Assembly: GCF_002161445.1 (NCBI RefSeq)
Contig: NZ_NFHT01000006.1
Coordinates: forward strand, 1-64,000
Reading direction: 5' to 3'
DNA length: 64,000 nucleotides
Origin: Alistipes sp. An66
GTDB taxonomy: Bacteria > Bacteroidota > Bacteroidia > Bacteroidales > Rikenellaceae
The notes beneath the pieces are model-generated. The model ran no database searches. It saw nothing but the letters and a program-made list of their open reading frames with translations, and had not been told where the DNA came from. Each line of letters starts with the position of its first letter. Position 1 is the stretch's first letter. The position numbers and the translations under genes were made by a program. Shown piece by piece: positions 17,903-27,199 of this stretch.

Positions 17903-18042
17903 TCGGATGCGGTTGCAGGCCGGTCCTCTGTCCTGACGGGCGGCGGCCGGGCTGCAAGCCTGACCCGCTCCCGGAATCCCCTCCCCGGAGGTGACCGGGT
18001 GTTGCTTCGCGGCGGGACGGGCCTCCGGCTGTCGGTAAAACG

Positions 18043-18738
18043 ATGCTTATGTATTATTATGACCCTGATAACAGATCACCCCGCCGCTGGGCGGTGATTG
18101 CGGCGGCAGCCTACGGCGTGCTGCTCGCGGGGTCGTTCGCCTTGGTGACGTTCGACTTCGCGCCGGCGCTGGAAAAACCGGGCGACACGATCCTCGTGGA
18201 CTTCACGGAGCCGCCGGTGGCGGAGCCTCCGAAGCCGCCGGTGAAGGTGGCCACGGAGCCGCGCGTGCACGACGAGGCGGCGCCGGTGGAGCAGGTGGCA
18301 CAGGCCGCCGGCAAGGACGAGGTGACGCAGACGCCCAACCCCAAGGCGCTGTTCAAGATGAACCGGGGCGGAGCGGACGAACCCGACAACGCCGGGAACC
18401 CGCGGGCTCCGGAGGGTGAGGACAAGGCCTCGGGCACGGGGCCCGGGCTGAATCCCGACGGGCTGGACCAGCTGGACAAGGGGTTGCAGGGCCGCGGTCT
18501 GGTGGGCGACCTCCCGCGTCCGGCCTATCCGGGCGGGAAGAGCGGCAAGGTGGTGATCCGCGTGACGGTGGATGCCCGGGGACACGTGACGGGGGCCTCC
18601 TACGAGCCGAAGGGCTCCACGACGGATGCCCCGGAACTGATTGCGGCGGCGCGTGCCGCGGCCCTGAAAGCGCGTTTCACGGAGAGCCGTGCGGCGGTGC
18701 AGGGCGGAACGATCACCTATGTTTTCAAATTGAATTAA
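18043..18738 (+). CDS. TonB-family energy transducer
   Basis: This 231-residue TonB-like protein carries energy from ExbBD to outer-membrane receptors. It has a short cytoplasmic N-terminus and one membrane anchor (about 16-38: RWAVIAAAAYGVLLAGSFALVTF). A Pro/Lys-rich periplasmic linker (EPPVAEPPKPPVKVATEP) follows. The C-terminal domain (about 160-231) contains KSGKVVIRVTVDARGHVTGASYEPKGSTT and ends ITYVFKLN. It lies 140 bp after exbD; the gap holds no gene. It may serve the SusC at 41.7 kb among other receptors (inference). Confidence 0.85.
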   Translation: MLMYYYDPDNRSPRRWAVIAAAAYGVLLAGSFALVTFDFAPALEKPGDTILVDFTEPPVAEPPKPPVKVATEPRVHDEAAPVEQVAQAAGKDEVTQTPNPKALFKMNRGGADEPDNAGNPRAPEGEDKASGTGPGLNPDGLDQLDKGLQGRGLVGDLPRPAYPGGKSGKVVIRVTVDARGHVTGASYEPKGSTTDAPELIAAARAAALKARFTESRAAVQGGTITYVFKLN

Positions 18739-18751
18739 CGGTTTCGGTAGG

Positions 18752-19228
18752 ATGAAAAAAATCGTGACGGCGTTGTTCGCGGGCCTGCTTTTTGCGGGGA
18801 ACTGTGCCGCAGGGCCCGGCAGGGGCGTGAAGGGTGCGGCTCCGGCCCCGGACGGGTCGGGCGCTCACCTGCGTTTGGAAGAGACGTCGTGGAATTTCGG
18901 CGACGTGCCGCGCCGCGGCGGGGATCTGGTCCACGAGTTCCGGTTCGTGAACGACGGGACGAAACCGCTGGTGCTGGTTCGCGTCGTGACGTCGTGTTCG
19001 TGCATCCGGACGTCGTTCTCGAAGCGGCCCGTGGCGCCGGCCGATTCGGGTGTGATCCGCGTCGTCTACGAACCGCACAAGAGCGAACCGGGCGCCTTCA
19101 ACAAGGTGATCCAGATCTATTCGAACTCGGTCGACGAACGGGATCTTCTCACCGTGCAGGGCAACTCCCTCGACGGGGAGGAACCCCGGAAGGTGCGGAC
19201 CGAACGCGAAAAAGTAAAGAAACGCTGA
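18752..19228 (+). CDS. DUF1573 domain protein, exported
   Basis: A secreted 158-residue protein with a signal peptide (MKKIVTALFAGLLFAGNCAA) and a DUF1573 immunoglobulin-like domain (about 40-140: WNFGDVPRRGGDLVHEFRFVNDGTKPLVLVRVVTSCSC). The SCSC pair is typical of the family. Function is unknown; periplasmic or surface location is expected. It starts 13 bp after the tonB-like stop, so it belongs to the same transcription unit. The C-terminal lysine-rich tail looks disordered. Confidence 0.85.
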   Translation: MKKIVTALFAGLLFAGNCAAGPGRGVKGAAPAPDGSGAHLRLEETSWNFGDVPRRGGDLVHEFRFVNDGTKPLVLVRVVTSCSCIRTSFSKRPVAPADSGVIRVVYEPHKSEPGAFNKVIQIYSNSVDERDLLTVQGNSLDGEEPRKVRTEREKVKKR

Positions 19229-19240
19229 AAAATTGTTGAT

Positions 19241-20548
19241 ATGACCCTTCTTTTTTCCCATGCGACGGTGCTGCCGATGACGGATTCCGGGCCGCGGAGT
19301 TTTGCGGGCTGGGTGGGAGTCGTCGGGAACCGGGTGGCGCTGGTCACCGCTTCGGAGCATGACGCCGCGGAGTTCCGGGCTTCGCATCCGGATCTTCGCG
19401 AAATCGACTGCCGCGGACGTCTCGTCATGCCGGGGCTGGTGAATACCCACTGCCACGCGGCGATGACGCTCCAACGCAGCTATGCCGACGATATTCCGCT
19501 CATGACGTGGCTCAACGACTATATCTGGCCCTTCGAGTCGCGGCAGACGCCCGACGAGGTGGCGCTGGGCATGACGCTCGGGATCGTCGAGATGCTGCTG
19601 GGCGGCGTGACGTCGTTCGTCGACATGTACTATTTCGAGGATCGCTGCGTGGAGGTCGCCGAACGGATGGGAATCCGTGCCGTGCTGGGCTGCAACTACT
19701 TCGACTCGAACATCGGGGAGGTCCTTCCGCAGGTCGAGGAGGCGGTCCGCCTGTGTGAGGCGGGAAGCGGGCGTGTGCGGGTCGCCGTGGCGCCCCATTC
19801 GCCCTATACGGTCTCGCCGGAGAACCTCGTGCGGGGCAAGGAGCTGGCCGACCGCTACGGGCTCGGACTGATGACCCATATTGCCGAGACGCGCGACGAG
19901 ATCCGCATCGTGCGCGAGCGTTACGGCTGTACACCGGTCGAGCACCTCGATTCGCTGGGGCTTCTGGACCGGCGCTGCATCGGGGCGCACTGCATCCATG
20001 TTACGGACTCCGACATCGGGACGCTGGCGGCGCGGGGCGTGACGATCTCGCACAACCCGCAGAGCAACATGAAGATTTCGAGCGGCGTGGCACCGGTGGA
20101 GCAGATGCGCCGGGCGGGTGCGCTGGTGACGGTGGCCACGGACGGCACCTGCTCGAACAACGATCTGGACCTGTGGGAGGAGCTGCGCACGGCGGCCTTT
20201 CTGCAAAAGTCGGCCACGGGCGATCCGACGGCGCTTCCGGCCTGGGAGGCGCTGCGCATGGCGACGGCCAACGGCGCCCGGGCGATGGGATGTGCCGACG
20301 GCGAACTGGGCGTGCTGCGCGAGGGAGCGTTGGCGGACCTGATCGTCGTGGATCTCCAAAAGCCGCATCTGCAACCGATCCACGACGTGGTTTCGAACCT
20401 GGTTTACTGCGGGAAGGCCTCGGATGTCGATACGGTGATGGTCGACGGCCGGATCGTCGTCGAGAATCGCCGGATCGAAGGGGTGGACCTGCCGGCGCTC
20501 TATGCCGGGGCGGCCGAAGCGGTGCGCCGGATCACGACGGCCGGGTAA
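19241..20548 (+). CDS. Amidohydrolase: S-adenosylhomocysteine/5'-methylthioadenosine deaminase-like
   Basis: A cytoplasmic metal-dependent deaminase of the MtaD/SAH-deaminase group, 435 residues. The beta/alpha-barrel metal ligands are visible as H70 and H72 (NTHCHAAM), a His in LMTHIAETRDE, a His in GAHCIHV, and Asp in VATDGTCSNND. The HNPQSNMK and GTCSNNDLDLWEE motifs are characteristic of this family. Substrate is inferred from family resemblance; related enzymes deaminate SAH, MTA or other adenosine derivatives. It lies 12 bp after the DUF1573 gene. Confidence 0.85.
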   Translation: MTLLFSHATVLPMTDSGPRSFAGWVGVVGNRVALVTASEHDAAEFRASHPDLREIDCRGRLVMPGLVNTHCHAAMTLQRSYADDIPLMTWLNDYIWPFESRQTPDEVALGMTLGIVEMLLGGVTSFVDMYYFEDRCVEVAERMGIRAVLGCNYFDSNIGEVLPQVEEAVRLCEAGSGRVRVAVAPHSPYTVSPENLVRGKELADRYGLGLMTHIAETRDEIRIVRERYGCTPVEHLDSLGLLDRRCIGAHCIHVTDSDIGTLAARGVTISHNPQSNMKISSGVAPVEQMRRAGALVTVATDGTCSNNDLDLWEELRTAAFLQKSATGDPTALPAWEALRMATANGARAMGCADGELGVLREGALADLIVVDLQKPHLQPIHDVVSNLVYCGKASDVDTVMVDGRIVVENRRIEGVDLPALYAGAAEAVRRITTAG

Positions 20549-20638
20549 GGGCCTTCGGAGAACCGGCCGGATCGGGGCGGCCGGATGATGCTTCGGCATT
20601 GGTTTTGTGGAAGAAACAAGTTGTTAATCTTACGAATT

Positions 20639-21148
20639 ATGGAATATCAGGTAACTTTCGGCGGCAAGCCCGTGCGGCTTGTCGGCCGGCATTGCGAAGT
20701 GGGGGAGAAAGCCCCCTCGTTCACGCTCGTCGACGGATCGCTGCAATGCGTGCCGTCGGAGCGTTTCTACGGCAAGGTGCGTATTTACAGTGTTTTCCCG
20801 TCGGTCGACACGCCGGTCTGCTCGTTGCAGAACATCCGTTTCAACCGGGAGGCCGCCCGGTTGGGCGACGATGTGGTCGTGCTGTCGGTATCGGTGGACC
20901 TGCCCTTTGCGCAGAAGCGTTTCTGCGCCGCGGAGGGCATCGACCGGGTGTACGTCCTGTCGGACTACCGCGAGCTGGATTTCGGGTTGAAATACGGCTT
21001 CGTGCTGGAAGGCTACCGGCTGTTGGCCCGCGGCGTGGTGGTCGTGGACCGCGACGATACGGTGCGTTACGTGGAGTATGTCCCGGAGGTTTCGCACGAA
21101 CCCGACTATGAGCAGGTTTTGCATGTGGTGCGGGGCCTGGTGAGGTGA
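20639..21148 (+). CDS. tpx: Thiol peroxidase (atypical 2-Cys peroxiredoxin)
   Basis: Reduces hydrogen and organic peroxides using thioredoxin. The 169 residues show the peroxidatic Cys61 in SVDTPVCSLQ and the resolving Cys96 in AQKRFCAAEG, with the Tpx-type N-terminus VTFGGKPVRLVGRHCEVGEKAPSFTL. The start at 20639 (MEYQVTF) matches Tpx proteins; an in-frame ATG 18 codons upstream would add a non-family extension. The gene is followed by a strong terminator. Confidence 0.95.
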   Translation: MEYQVTFGGKPVRLVGRHCEVGEKAPSFTLVDGSLQCVPSERFYGKVRIYSVFPSVDTPVCSLQNIRFNREAARLGDDVVVLSVSVDLPFAQKRFCAAEGIDRVYVLSDYRELDFGLKYGFVLEGYRLLARGVVVVDRDDTVRYVEYVPEVSHEPDYEQVLHVVRGLVR

Positions 21149-21167
21149 GGCGTCCCGCGGGACCATG

Positions 21168-21205
21168 ATAAAAGGCACGGAGCCGGAAGGCTCCGTGCCT
21201 TTTCA
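21168..21205. terminator. Bidirectional intrinsic terminator between tpx and glgB
   Basis: Stem AAGGCACGGAGCC / GGCTCCGTGCCTT with a GGAA loop and A/T flanks, lying between two convergent genes. Confidence 0.9.
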
Positions 21206-21230
21206 CGTATGGGGCGCTCCCCGCCCCTTC

Positions 21231-23267
21231 CTACCGTTTGCGGAGGTAAACCGTTGCCGTACGGGAGGTGTTGTAGATGCGGATGCGCGGGTATTTGTTC
21301 CCCTGCTCGTCCTCGACGTTGAACGAGAAGTGCTCGGAATCCATCGCCTGCCGCTCCTGACCCCCGAACCGCTTCTCGTCGGTCGAGAGGATCGGCACAT
21401 ACTTGCCCGGCCCCTGCACCGGCAGCTCGTAGTCGGGAATCGAGGCCGTGGGGTGCCAGTTGAAGACGAAGAGCAGCCGTCCGTGCGAGAAGACCATCGT
21501 CTTGTTCTGTTCGTCCATCAGCAGGTTCCAGGCGTAGCCGTCGGCCAGCACCCTGTATTTCTTGATGAGGCGGATCATCGCGCGGTCGAAATCCCCGAGC
21601 CAGACGTAACGCAGCAGCCCGTTGCGGGCCAGCGACCACTGACGCCGGGCGTGGGCGTAGCTCCACCCGTTTCCCTCGCGCGGGAAGTCGATCCACTCGG
21701 GATGCCCGAACTCGTTGCCCATGAAGTTGAGGTAGGCCTGCCCGCCCGTGGAGATGGTCATCAGGCGGATCATCTTGTGCAGGGCCATGCCGCGGTCGAT
21801 GATGAGGTTTTCGGAGGCGCGGTCCATGTGGAAGTACATCTCCTTGTCCATCAGTCGGAAGGCGATGGTCTTGTCGCCGACGAGGGCCTGGTCGTGCGAT
21901 TCGGCGTAGGCCACGGTCTTGACGTCGGGCAGGCGGTCGGTCATCACGGACCACATCTCCCAGATGTTCCACTCCTCGTCGGGGACATCTTTCAGCAGCT
22001 TGATCCAGAAGTCGGGAATGGCCATGCCGAGGCGGTAGTCGAAGCCGATTCCGCCGTCGTCGAGGGGGATGCACATCCCGGGCATGCCGCTCACGTCCTC
22101 GGCGATGGTGACGGCCGCAGGGCGGAACTCGTGGACGAGTCGGTTGGCGAGCGAGAGGTAGGCGATGGCATCCTCGTTGACGCCCTCGTCGAAGAAGCGC
22201 TCGCGGGCGTCGAACGAGACGTAGCCGTGGTGGTGGTAGATCATCGACGTCACGCCGTCGAAGCGGAAGCCGTCGAAATGGAACTCGTCGAGCCAGTACT
22301 TGACGTTCGACAGCAGGAAGTGCTGCACCTCCTCCTTTCCGTAGTCGAAGAGTTTCGAATCCCAGTAGGGCTGGTTTCCGGCCTCGCCGGGCTTCGAGTA
22401 GAGGTGGTCCGTACCGTCGAGTTCGTTGATCCCCTCGTTGAGGTTCTTGACGTAGTGGGCGTGCACGAGGTCCATGATGACGGCCAGCCCGAGTTCGTGG
22501 GCGCGTCGGATCAGCTCTTTGAGCTCCTCGGGGGTCCCGCAGCGCGACGAGGGTGCGAAGAAACTCGACACGTGGTATCCGAACGACCCGTAGTAGGGGT
22601 GCTCGGCGATGGCCATGAGCTGCACGGCGTTGTATCCGTCGCGCTTGATGATCGGGAGGATCTTCTCGGTGAATTCGCGGTAGGTGCCGACGCCCTCGCG
22701 CTCCTGGGCCATGCCGACGTGTGCCTCGTAGATCAGCAGGCTCCCGTTCTTCGAGGCGTCGAAGTCGTCGCCGCGCCAGTCGAACGGCTCGGCGGGCTGC
22801 CAGAACTGCGCGGTGTAGTCTTTGGTCGCGTCGTCCTGGACCACGCGGCGGGCGTAGGCCGGGATGCGGTCCATCCATCCGTTGTCGCCGTGGACGTGGA
22901 TCTTGTAGAGGGATCCGTGTGTGAGTCGGTCGCGGTACATGGCCGCGGGGAAGAAGGCGCTCCAGACGCCAGCGGTATCGCGGTGCATCCGGATTTCGGT
23001 GCGCTGCCAGTTGTTGAAGTCGCCGAAAACGTAGACGTCCTGCGCCCCGGGGAGCCATTCGCGCAGCCACCATCCGTCGAGGGTTTCGTCCCACTGCCAG
23101 CCGAAATAGCGGTATCCGTTGGCGTAGTCGACGATCGACCCGGCCGCGTGCTCGATAGCCTCCATTTTAGCCGTGTAGCGGGCGTGGCGACGGTTCATCT
23201 GCTCCTCGACGGGTCGGAGCCACTCGTCCCGTTCGACGATCGGGAGTCTTTTGTCTGTTTTTTCCAT
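21231..23267 (-). CDS. glgB: 1,4-alpha-glucan branching enzyme (GH13)
   Basis: Introduces alpha-1,6 branches during glycogen synthesis in the cytoplasm. The 678 residues comprise an N-terminal CBM48-like domain (WLPGAQDVYVFGDFNNW), the GH13 barrel with DLVHAHYVKN, the nucleophile Asp in FDGFRFDGVTSMIY near residue 335, the acid/base Glu in TIAEDVSGMPGM and YAESHDQALVGDK, and a C-terminal beta domain. Length and sequence resemble the eukaryote-like GH13_8 branching enzymes found in Bacteroidota. It is divergent from the POT transporter, with back-to-back -7 boxes between them. Confidence 0.93.
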   Translation of the reverse strand: MEKTDKRLPIVERDEWLRPVEEQMNRRHARYTAKMEAIEHAAGSIVDYANGYRYFGWQWDETLDGWWLREWLPGAQDVYVFGDFNNWQRTEIRMHRDTAGVWSAFFPAAMYRDRLTHGSLYKIHVHGDNGWMDRIPAYARRVVQDDATKDYTAQFWQPAEPFDWRGDDFDASKNGSLLIYEAHVGMAQEREGVGTYREFTEKILPIIKRDGYNAVQLMAIAEHPYYGSFGYHVSSFFAPSSRCGTPEELKELIRRAHELGLAVIMDLVHAHYVKNLNEGINELDGTDHLYSKPGEAGNQPYWDSKLFDYGKEEVQHFLLSNVKYWLDEFHFDGFRFDGVTSMIYHHHGYVSFDARERFFDEGVNEDAIAYLSLANRLVHEFRPAAVTIAEDVSGMPGMCIPLDDGGIGFDYRLGMAIPDFWIKLLKDVPDEEWNIWEMWSVMTDRLPDVKTVAYAESHDQALVGDKTIAFRLMDKEMYFHMDRASENLIIDRGMALHKMIRLMTISTGGQAYLNFMGNEFGHPEWIDFPREGNGWSYAHARRQWSLARNGLLRYVWLGDFDRAMIRLIKKYRVLADGYAWNLLMDEQNKTMVFSHGRLLFVFNWHPTASIPDYELPVQGPGKYVPILSTDEKRFGGQERQAMDSEHFSFNVEDEQGNKYPRIRIYNTSRTATVYLRKR

Positions 23268-23284
23268 GACGGGGGTCTTTTATA

Positions 23285-23313
23285 CAAATATATGAAAAAT
23301 TTTTCTATCTTTG
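23285..23313. promoter_or_regulatory. Divergent -7 boxes for glgB and POT transporter
   Basis: On the minus strand 23285-23292 reads TATATTTG, 18 bp before the glgB start. On the plus strand 23306-23313 reads TATCTTTG, 44 bp before the transporter start. Both match TAnnTTTG exactly. The boxes are only 13 bp apart, so the two promoters probably compete. Confidence 0.5.
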
Positions 23314-23356
23314 TCGGCGAACCAAAAAAACCGTTTACTAATACCAACGTACAATT

Positions 23357-25045
23357 ATGTTCAAAGGACAACCCAAAGGCCTGTATGCCCTTTCGCTGGC
23401 CAACACGGGCGAGCGCTTCGGCTACTACACCATGCTTGCGATCTTCACGCTCTTCCTGCAAGCGAAGTTCGGTTACACCGAAGCGGTCACCACCCAGATT
23501 TACGGCATCTTTCTCGCCGCGGTCTACTTCATGCCCTTCTTCGGCGGCATCCTGGCCGACCGGTTCGGCTTCGGGAAGATGGTTACGCTGGGCATCTTCG
23601 TGATGTTCGCGGGCTATGCGCTGCTCTCGATCCCGACGGGTACGGGATTCGCGGGACAGGCGATGATGTTCGGTGCGCTGGCCCTGATCGCCTGCGGCAC
23701 GGGTCTCTTCAAGGGGAACCTGCAAGTGCTGGTGGGCAACCTCTACGATGACCCGGCCTACCAGTCGAAACGCGACAACGCCTTTTCGATTTTCTATATG
23801 GCCATCAACATCGGTGCGATGTTCGCCCCGGCAATGGCCAAGTGGATCACCAACTATTTCCTGGCCCAGGACGGCCTGGTCTACAACGGTCAGATTCCGG
23901 CCCTCGCGCACCAGTACCTCGAACTGGGGGCGCAGATGCCTGCCGAACCGCTTGCCAAGTTGCAGGAGCTGGCTGCGTCGATGAACGCGACGATCACCGA
24001 TCTGGGCGAGTTCTCGCGCCACTACATCGAGAAACTCTCCACGGCCTACAACATGGGCTTCGGTGTGGCATGCGTGTCGCTGGTCGTTTCGTACCTGATC
24101 TACGTGGGCTTCCGCCGCACCTTCAAGCACGCCGACGTGACGGCCAAGCAGCAGGCTGCCGCCGCAACGGCCTCCGGAGCGAAAGCCGCCGAGCTGACCC
24201 CCGCGCAGACCAAGTCGCGCATCACGGCGCTGATGCTGGTCTTCGCCGTTGTGATCTTCTTCTGGATGGCCTTCCACCAGAACGGCTCGACGATGACCTT
24301 CTTCGCCCGCGACTACACGACCTCCGAGGCCACGGGCGTCACGCGCATGGGCTTCGACATTTTCAATCTGGTGCTGGTGCTCGTCGGGGTCTACGGCATC
24401 GTGGGCTTCTTCCAGTCGGAGAAGCTCCGCGGGAAACTCATCAGCGCCGCCGCGTTCGCCGTCGCCGCGGGAGCCCTGATCTACCGCTATACGCTCACGC
24501 CCGATCCGGTTCACATCCTGCCGCAGGAGTTCCAGCAGTTCAATCCCTTCTATGTCGTGGGTCTCACGCCGATCTCGGTGGCGATCTTCACGGCGCTGGC
24601 CCGCAGGGGCAAGGAGCCCTCGGCCCCGCGCAAGATCGGCCTCGGGATGATCATCGCGGCCTTCGGCTTCCTGATCCTGACGATCGGTTCGCTGGGTCTG
24701 ATGTCGCCCGTTGAGGTGAAGGCCGCCGGCGCCAGCGATACGTTCGTGTCGCAGAACTGGCTGATCTCGACCTACCTGGTACTGACGTTCGCCGAACTGC
24801 TGCTCTCGCCGATGGGTATCTCGTTCGTCTCGAAGGTTGCTCCTCCGAAGTACAAGGGCATGATGATGGGCTGCTGGTTCGCCGCCACGGCCATCGGCAA
24901 CTACGCCACGTCGCTCATCGGCTACCTCTGGGGCAGCGGCATGGCGCTGTGGATGGTGTGGAGCGTGCTGATCGTGCTGTGTCTGCTCTCGGCGCTCTTC
25001 ATCTTCTCGATCATGCGCAAACTCGAAAACGCGACTGCGGCCTGA
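23357..25045 (+). CDS. POT family proton-dependent oligopeptide transporter
   Basis: An inner-membrane MFS symporter for di- and tripeptides, 562 residues with the usual many hydrophobic segments. The POT signature ExxERFxYY appears as NTGERFGYYTM (about 16-26), with GGILADRFGFGKMV and FSIFYMAINIGAMFAP further in. A long loop of about residues 165-225 and the extra helices fit bacterial POT proteins with 14 membrane segments. It stands alone with its own promoter and terminator. Confidence 0.92.
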   Translation: MFKGQPKGLYALSLANTGERFGYYTMLAIFTLFLQAKFGYTEAVTTQIYGIFLAAVYFMPFFGGILADRFGFGKMVTLGIFVMFAGYALLSIPTGTGFAGQAMMFGALALIACGTGLFKGNLQVLVGNLYDDPAYQSKRDNAFSIFYMAINIGAMFAPAMAKWITNYFLAQDGLVYNGQIPALAHQYLELGAQMPAEPLAKLQELAASMNATITDLGEFSRHYIEKLSTAYNMGFGVACVSLVVSYLIYVGFRRTFKHADVTAKQQAAAATASGAKAAELTPAQTKSRITALMLVFAVVIFFWMAFHQNGSTMTFFARDYTTSEATGVTRMGFDIFNLVLVLVGVYGIVGFFQSEKLRGKLISAAAFAVAAGALIYRYTLTPDPVHILPQEFQQFNPFYVVGLTPISVAIFTALARRGKEPSAPRKIGLGMIIAAFGFLILTIGSLGLMSPVEVKAAGASDTFVSQNWLISTYLVLTFAELLLSPMGISFVSKVAPPKYKGMMMGCWFAATAIGNYATSLIGYLWGSGMALWMVWSVLIVLCLLSALFIFSIMRKLENATAA

Positions 25046-25063
25046 TGCCAGCGGTCTTTGCAT

Positions 25064-25101
25064 GGGAAAGGCCCGGACGATCGACGTCCGGGCCTTTTTC
25101 A
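25064..25101 (+). terminator. Intrinsic terminator of POT transporter
   Basis: Stem AAAGGCCCGGACG / CGTCCGGGCCTTT with a short loop and a T-run on the plus strand. Confidence 0.88.
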
Positions 25102-25138
25102 ATCCCGGAGAGCCCGCACTTAAAAACCGGAAAACTTT

Positions 25139-25169
25139 TTTGGTTTTTCGGGTTTTATTTTTATATTTG
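25139..25169 (+). promoter_or_regulatory. Promoter of tetR-efflux operon
   Basis: TTTG at 25139-25142 and TATATTTG at 25162-25169 are separated by 19 bp, a textbook Bacteroidota sigma-ABfr promoter, 24 bp before the TetR start. This is the clearest complete promoter I see in the window. Confidence 0.75.
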
Positions 25170-25193
25170 TGACGACACTAAACTCTCGGGATC

Positions 25194-25820
25194 ATGGATC
25201 AGAAGGAACGGATCGTAGCCCAGGCCATGCAGATGTTCGTCTCGCAGGGCATCAAGGCGGTGCGTATGGACGACATTGCGCAGCAGCTGGGGGTTTCGAA
25301 GCGCACGCTCTACGAACTCTTCGGAGACAAGGAGAGCCTGCTCTACCTGGCCATGGAGCATTTTTTCGAGAGCAAGCGTCTCGAACGTCGGGCCGCCTGC
25401 GAGGGGGCCCGGAACGTGCTTGAAGCGATGTTTCGGGTGCTGGGGCGCGTCATGGAGGATTCGGAGGTGATCCACCGTCTGCTGGGGAATCTGCGGAAGT
25501 TTTATCCGGGGGTTCACGAGCGGCTGTTGCGCGAAGGCTCGGCGAAGAGCCGCTGCGATCTGGGCAACATGCTCCGGCAGGGGATCTCCGACGGCCTGTT
25601 CGTGGAGACGATCAACATCGATCTGGCCATCTCGGTACTTTACTATACGGCGTCGGCGATCACCGACCGCAAGGACCTGCTTCTGCCCGAAGGGATGAGC
25701 GAACGCGAGGCCTTCGTGCAGATCGTGAGCAACTTTTTCCGGGGGATCTCGACGCCCGAGGGCGCCCGGCTCGTGGACGACTACCGACGGAGTCTGAACT
25801 CCTCCGGGCCCGGGAATTGA
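25194..25820 (+). CDS. TetR/AcrR family regulator
   Basis: A 208-residue regulator with an N-terminal helix-turn-helix (about 5-50: MQMFVSQGIKAVRMDDIAQQLGVSKRTLYELFGDKESLLYLAMEHFF). The C-terminal all-helical ligand domain is unassigned. It is the first gene of the operon with TolC-, MFP- and RND-type components, so it probably represses its own efflux operon and responds to a pump substrate (inference from order). Confidence 0.9.
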   Translation: MDQKERIVAQAMQMFVSQGIKAVRMDDIAQQLGVSKRTLYELFGDKESLLYLAMEHFFESKRLERRAACEGARNVLEAMFRVLGRVMEDSEVIHRLLGNLRKFYPGVHERLLREGSAKSRCDLGNMLRQGISDGLFVETINIDLAISVLYYTASAITDRKDLLLPEGMSEREAFVQIVSNFFRGISTPEGARLVDDYRRSLNSSGPGN

Positions 25821-25859
25821 GCCGGACGGCCATTCATGAAAATAGCGTACAGATACAAT

Positions 25860-27173
25860 ATGAAAAAAAGGGTACTGACCATGTTTCTTGCCGCGGGGAT
25901 TCTCGGTATCTCCGGAGTGTCGGCACAGCTGCGTCTGACGCTTTCCGCGGCGTTGGAGATCGCGTTGAGCGAGAATCCGACCGTGCGGGTCGCGGAGATG
26001 GAGGTGGCGCGTTACGACTACGTGAAACGCCAGACGTGGGGGAGTCTGCTGCCGCAACTCTCGGCGTCGGGCAGCTATACGCGTTCGATCGTGAAGTCGG
26101 AGATGCGGGGCGGGATTTCGTTCGGCGCCGACAATACGTTCGCCGTGCAGGGGGACCTGACGCTGCCGCTCTTCGCGCCGGCGGTCTACCGGACGCTGAA
26201 AATGAACGACACGCAGCGCGCCGCGGCGGTCGAGGCGGCTCGTTCGTCGCGCATCGACCTGGCGGCCGAAGTGCGTAAGGCGTTCTACAACATCCTGCTG
26301 GCCGAGCAGTCGCTGGCGGTGCTGCGCGAATCGGAGGCCACGGTGCAGCGCACGGTCGACGACACGCGGGTGCAGTACGACCACGGCCTGGCGTCGGAAT
26401 ACGACCTGCTGACGGCGCAGGTGCAGTTGAGCAACCTGCGGCCTACGATCCTGCAAACCGAGAACTCGATCAAGCTGGCGAAGCTGATGTTGAAGATGTA
26501 CCTCTCGATTCCGGAGGAGGTGGAGATCGAGGTCGAGGGCGAGCTGGACGGGATGCGCGACGAGGTGCTGGCCGGGACCGAGGGTCTGACGGCGGACGTC
26601 TCGGAGAACAGCAGCCTGCGGTCGCTGGAATTGCAGGAGGAGCTGTTGCAGCGGTCGCTGCGGGCGGCCAATGCGGGGCGTCTGCCGACGCTGGCGGCCT
26701 TCGGCTCGGCCTCCTGGACGGGCAACGACATGGAACCCTTCCTGAATATGGGCGCGGGCGACGATTCGCGCTATTTCTGGACGCATCCGATCTCGGTGGG
26801 AGTCCAGCTGTCGGTCCCGATCTTCGCGGGGCTGACGCGCATGAACAAGTCGCGCGAATTGAAGAACCAGCTTTCGCAGGTGGCCCTGCAACGGGTCTAC
26901 GCGCGGCAGCAGCTGGACGTACAGGTGCGCTCGGCGCTGAACGACCTGCTGACGGCGCGCGAGACGATGTTCGCGCAGGAGAAGACCGTGGAGCAGGCGC
27001 GCAAGGCCTACCGGATCTCGGATACGCGCTACCGGGCCGGAGCGGGCACGATCCTCGAACTGAACAGCGCGCAGCTGGCGCAGACGCAGGCGCAGCTGAA
27101 CTTCTCGCAGGCGATCTACGACTACCTCTCGGCGAAGGCCGAGTACGACCGGATCGTGGGGCGCGAACGATGA
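25860..27173 (+). CDS. TolC-family outer membrane efflux protein
   Basis: The outer-membrane channel of the tripartite pump, about 437 residues. A signal peptide (MKKRVLTMFLAAGILGISGVSAQ) is followed by two outer-membrane-efflux repeats rich in long amphipathic helices (LSAALEIALSENPTVRVAEMEVARYDYVKRQTWGSLLPQLSASGSY; YRISDTRYRAGAGTILELNSAQL). The start at 25860 gives a clean signal peptide; an in-frame ATG eight codons earlier is possible. The stop overlaps the next reading frame region, and the MFP gene follows at once. Confidence 0.9.
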   Translation: MKKRVLTMFLAAGILGISGVSAQLRLTLSAALEIALSENPTVRVAEMEVARYDYVKRQTWGSLLPQLSASGSYTRSIVKSEMRGGISFGADNTFAVQGDLTLPLFAPAVYRTLKMNDTQRAAAVEAARSSRIDLAAEVRKAFYNILLAEQSLAVLRESEATVQRTVDDTRVQYDHGLASEYDLLTAQVQLSNLRPTILQTENSIKLAKLMLKMYLSIPEEVEIEVEGELDGMRDEVLAGTEGLTADVSENSSLRSLELQEELLQRSLRAANAGRLPTLAAFGSASWTGNDMEPFLNMGAGDDSRYFWTHPISVGVQLSVPIFAGLTRMNKSRELKNQLSQVALQRVYARQQLDVQVRSALNDLLTARETMFAQEKTVEQARKAYRISDTRYRAGAGTILELNSAQLAQTQAQLNFSQAIYDYLSAKAEYDRIVGRER

Positions 27174-27199
27174 TTGGGAAACGAAAACGGAAGAGAGAT

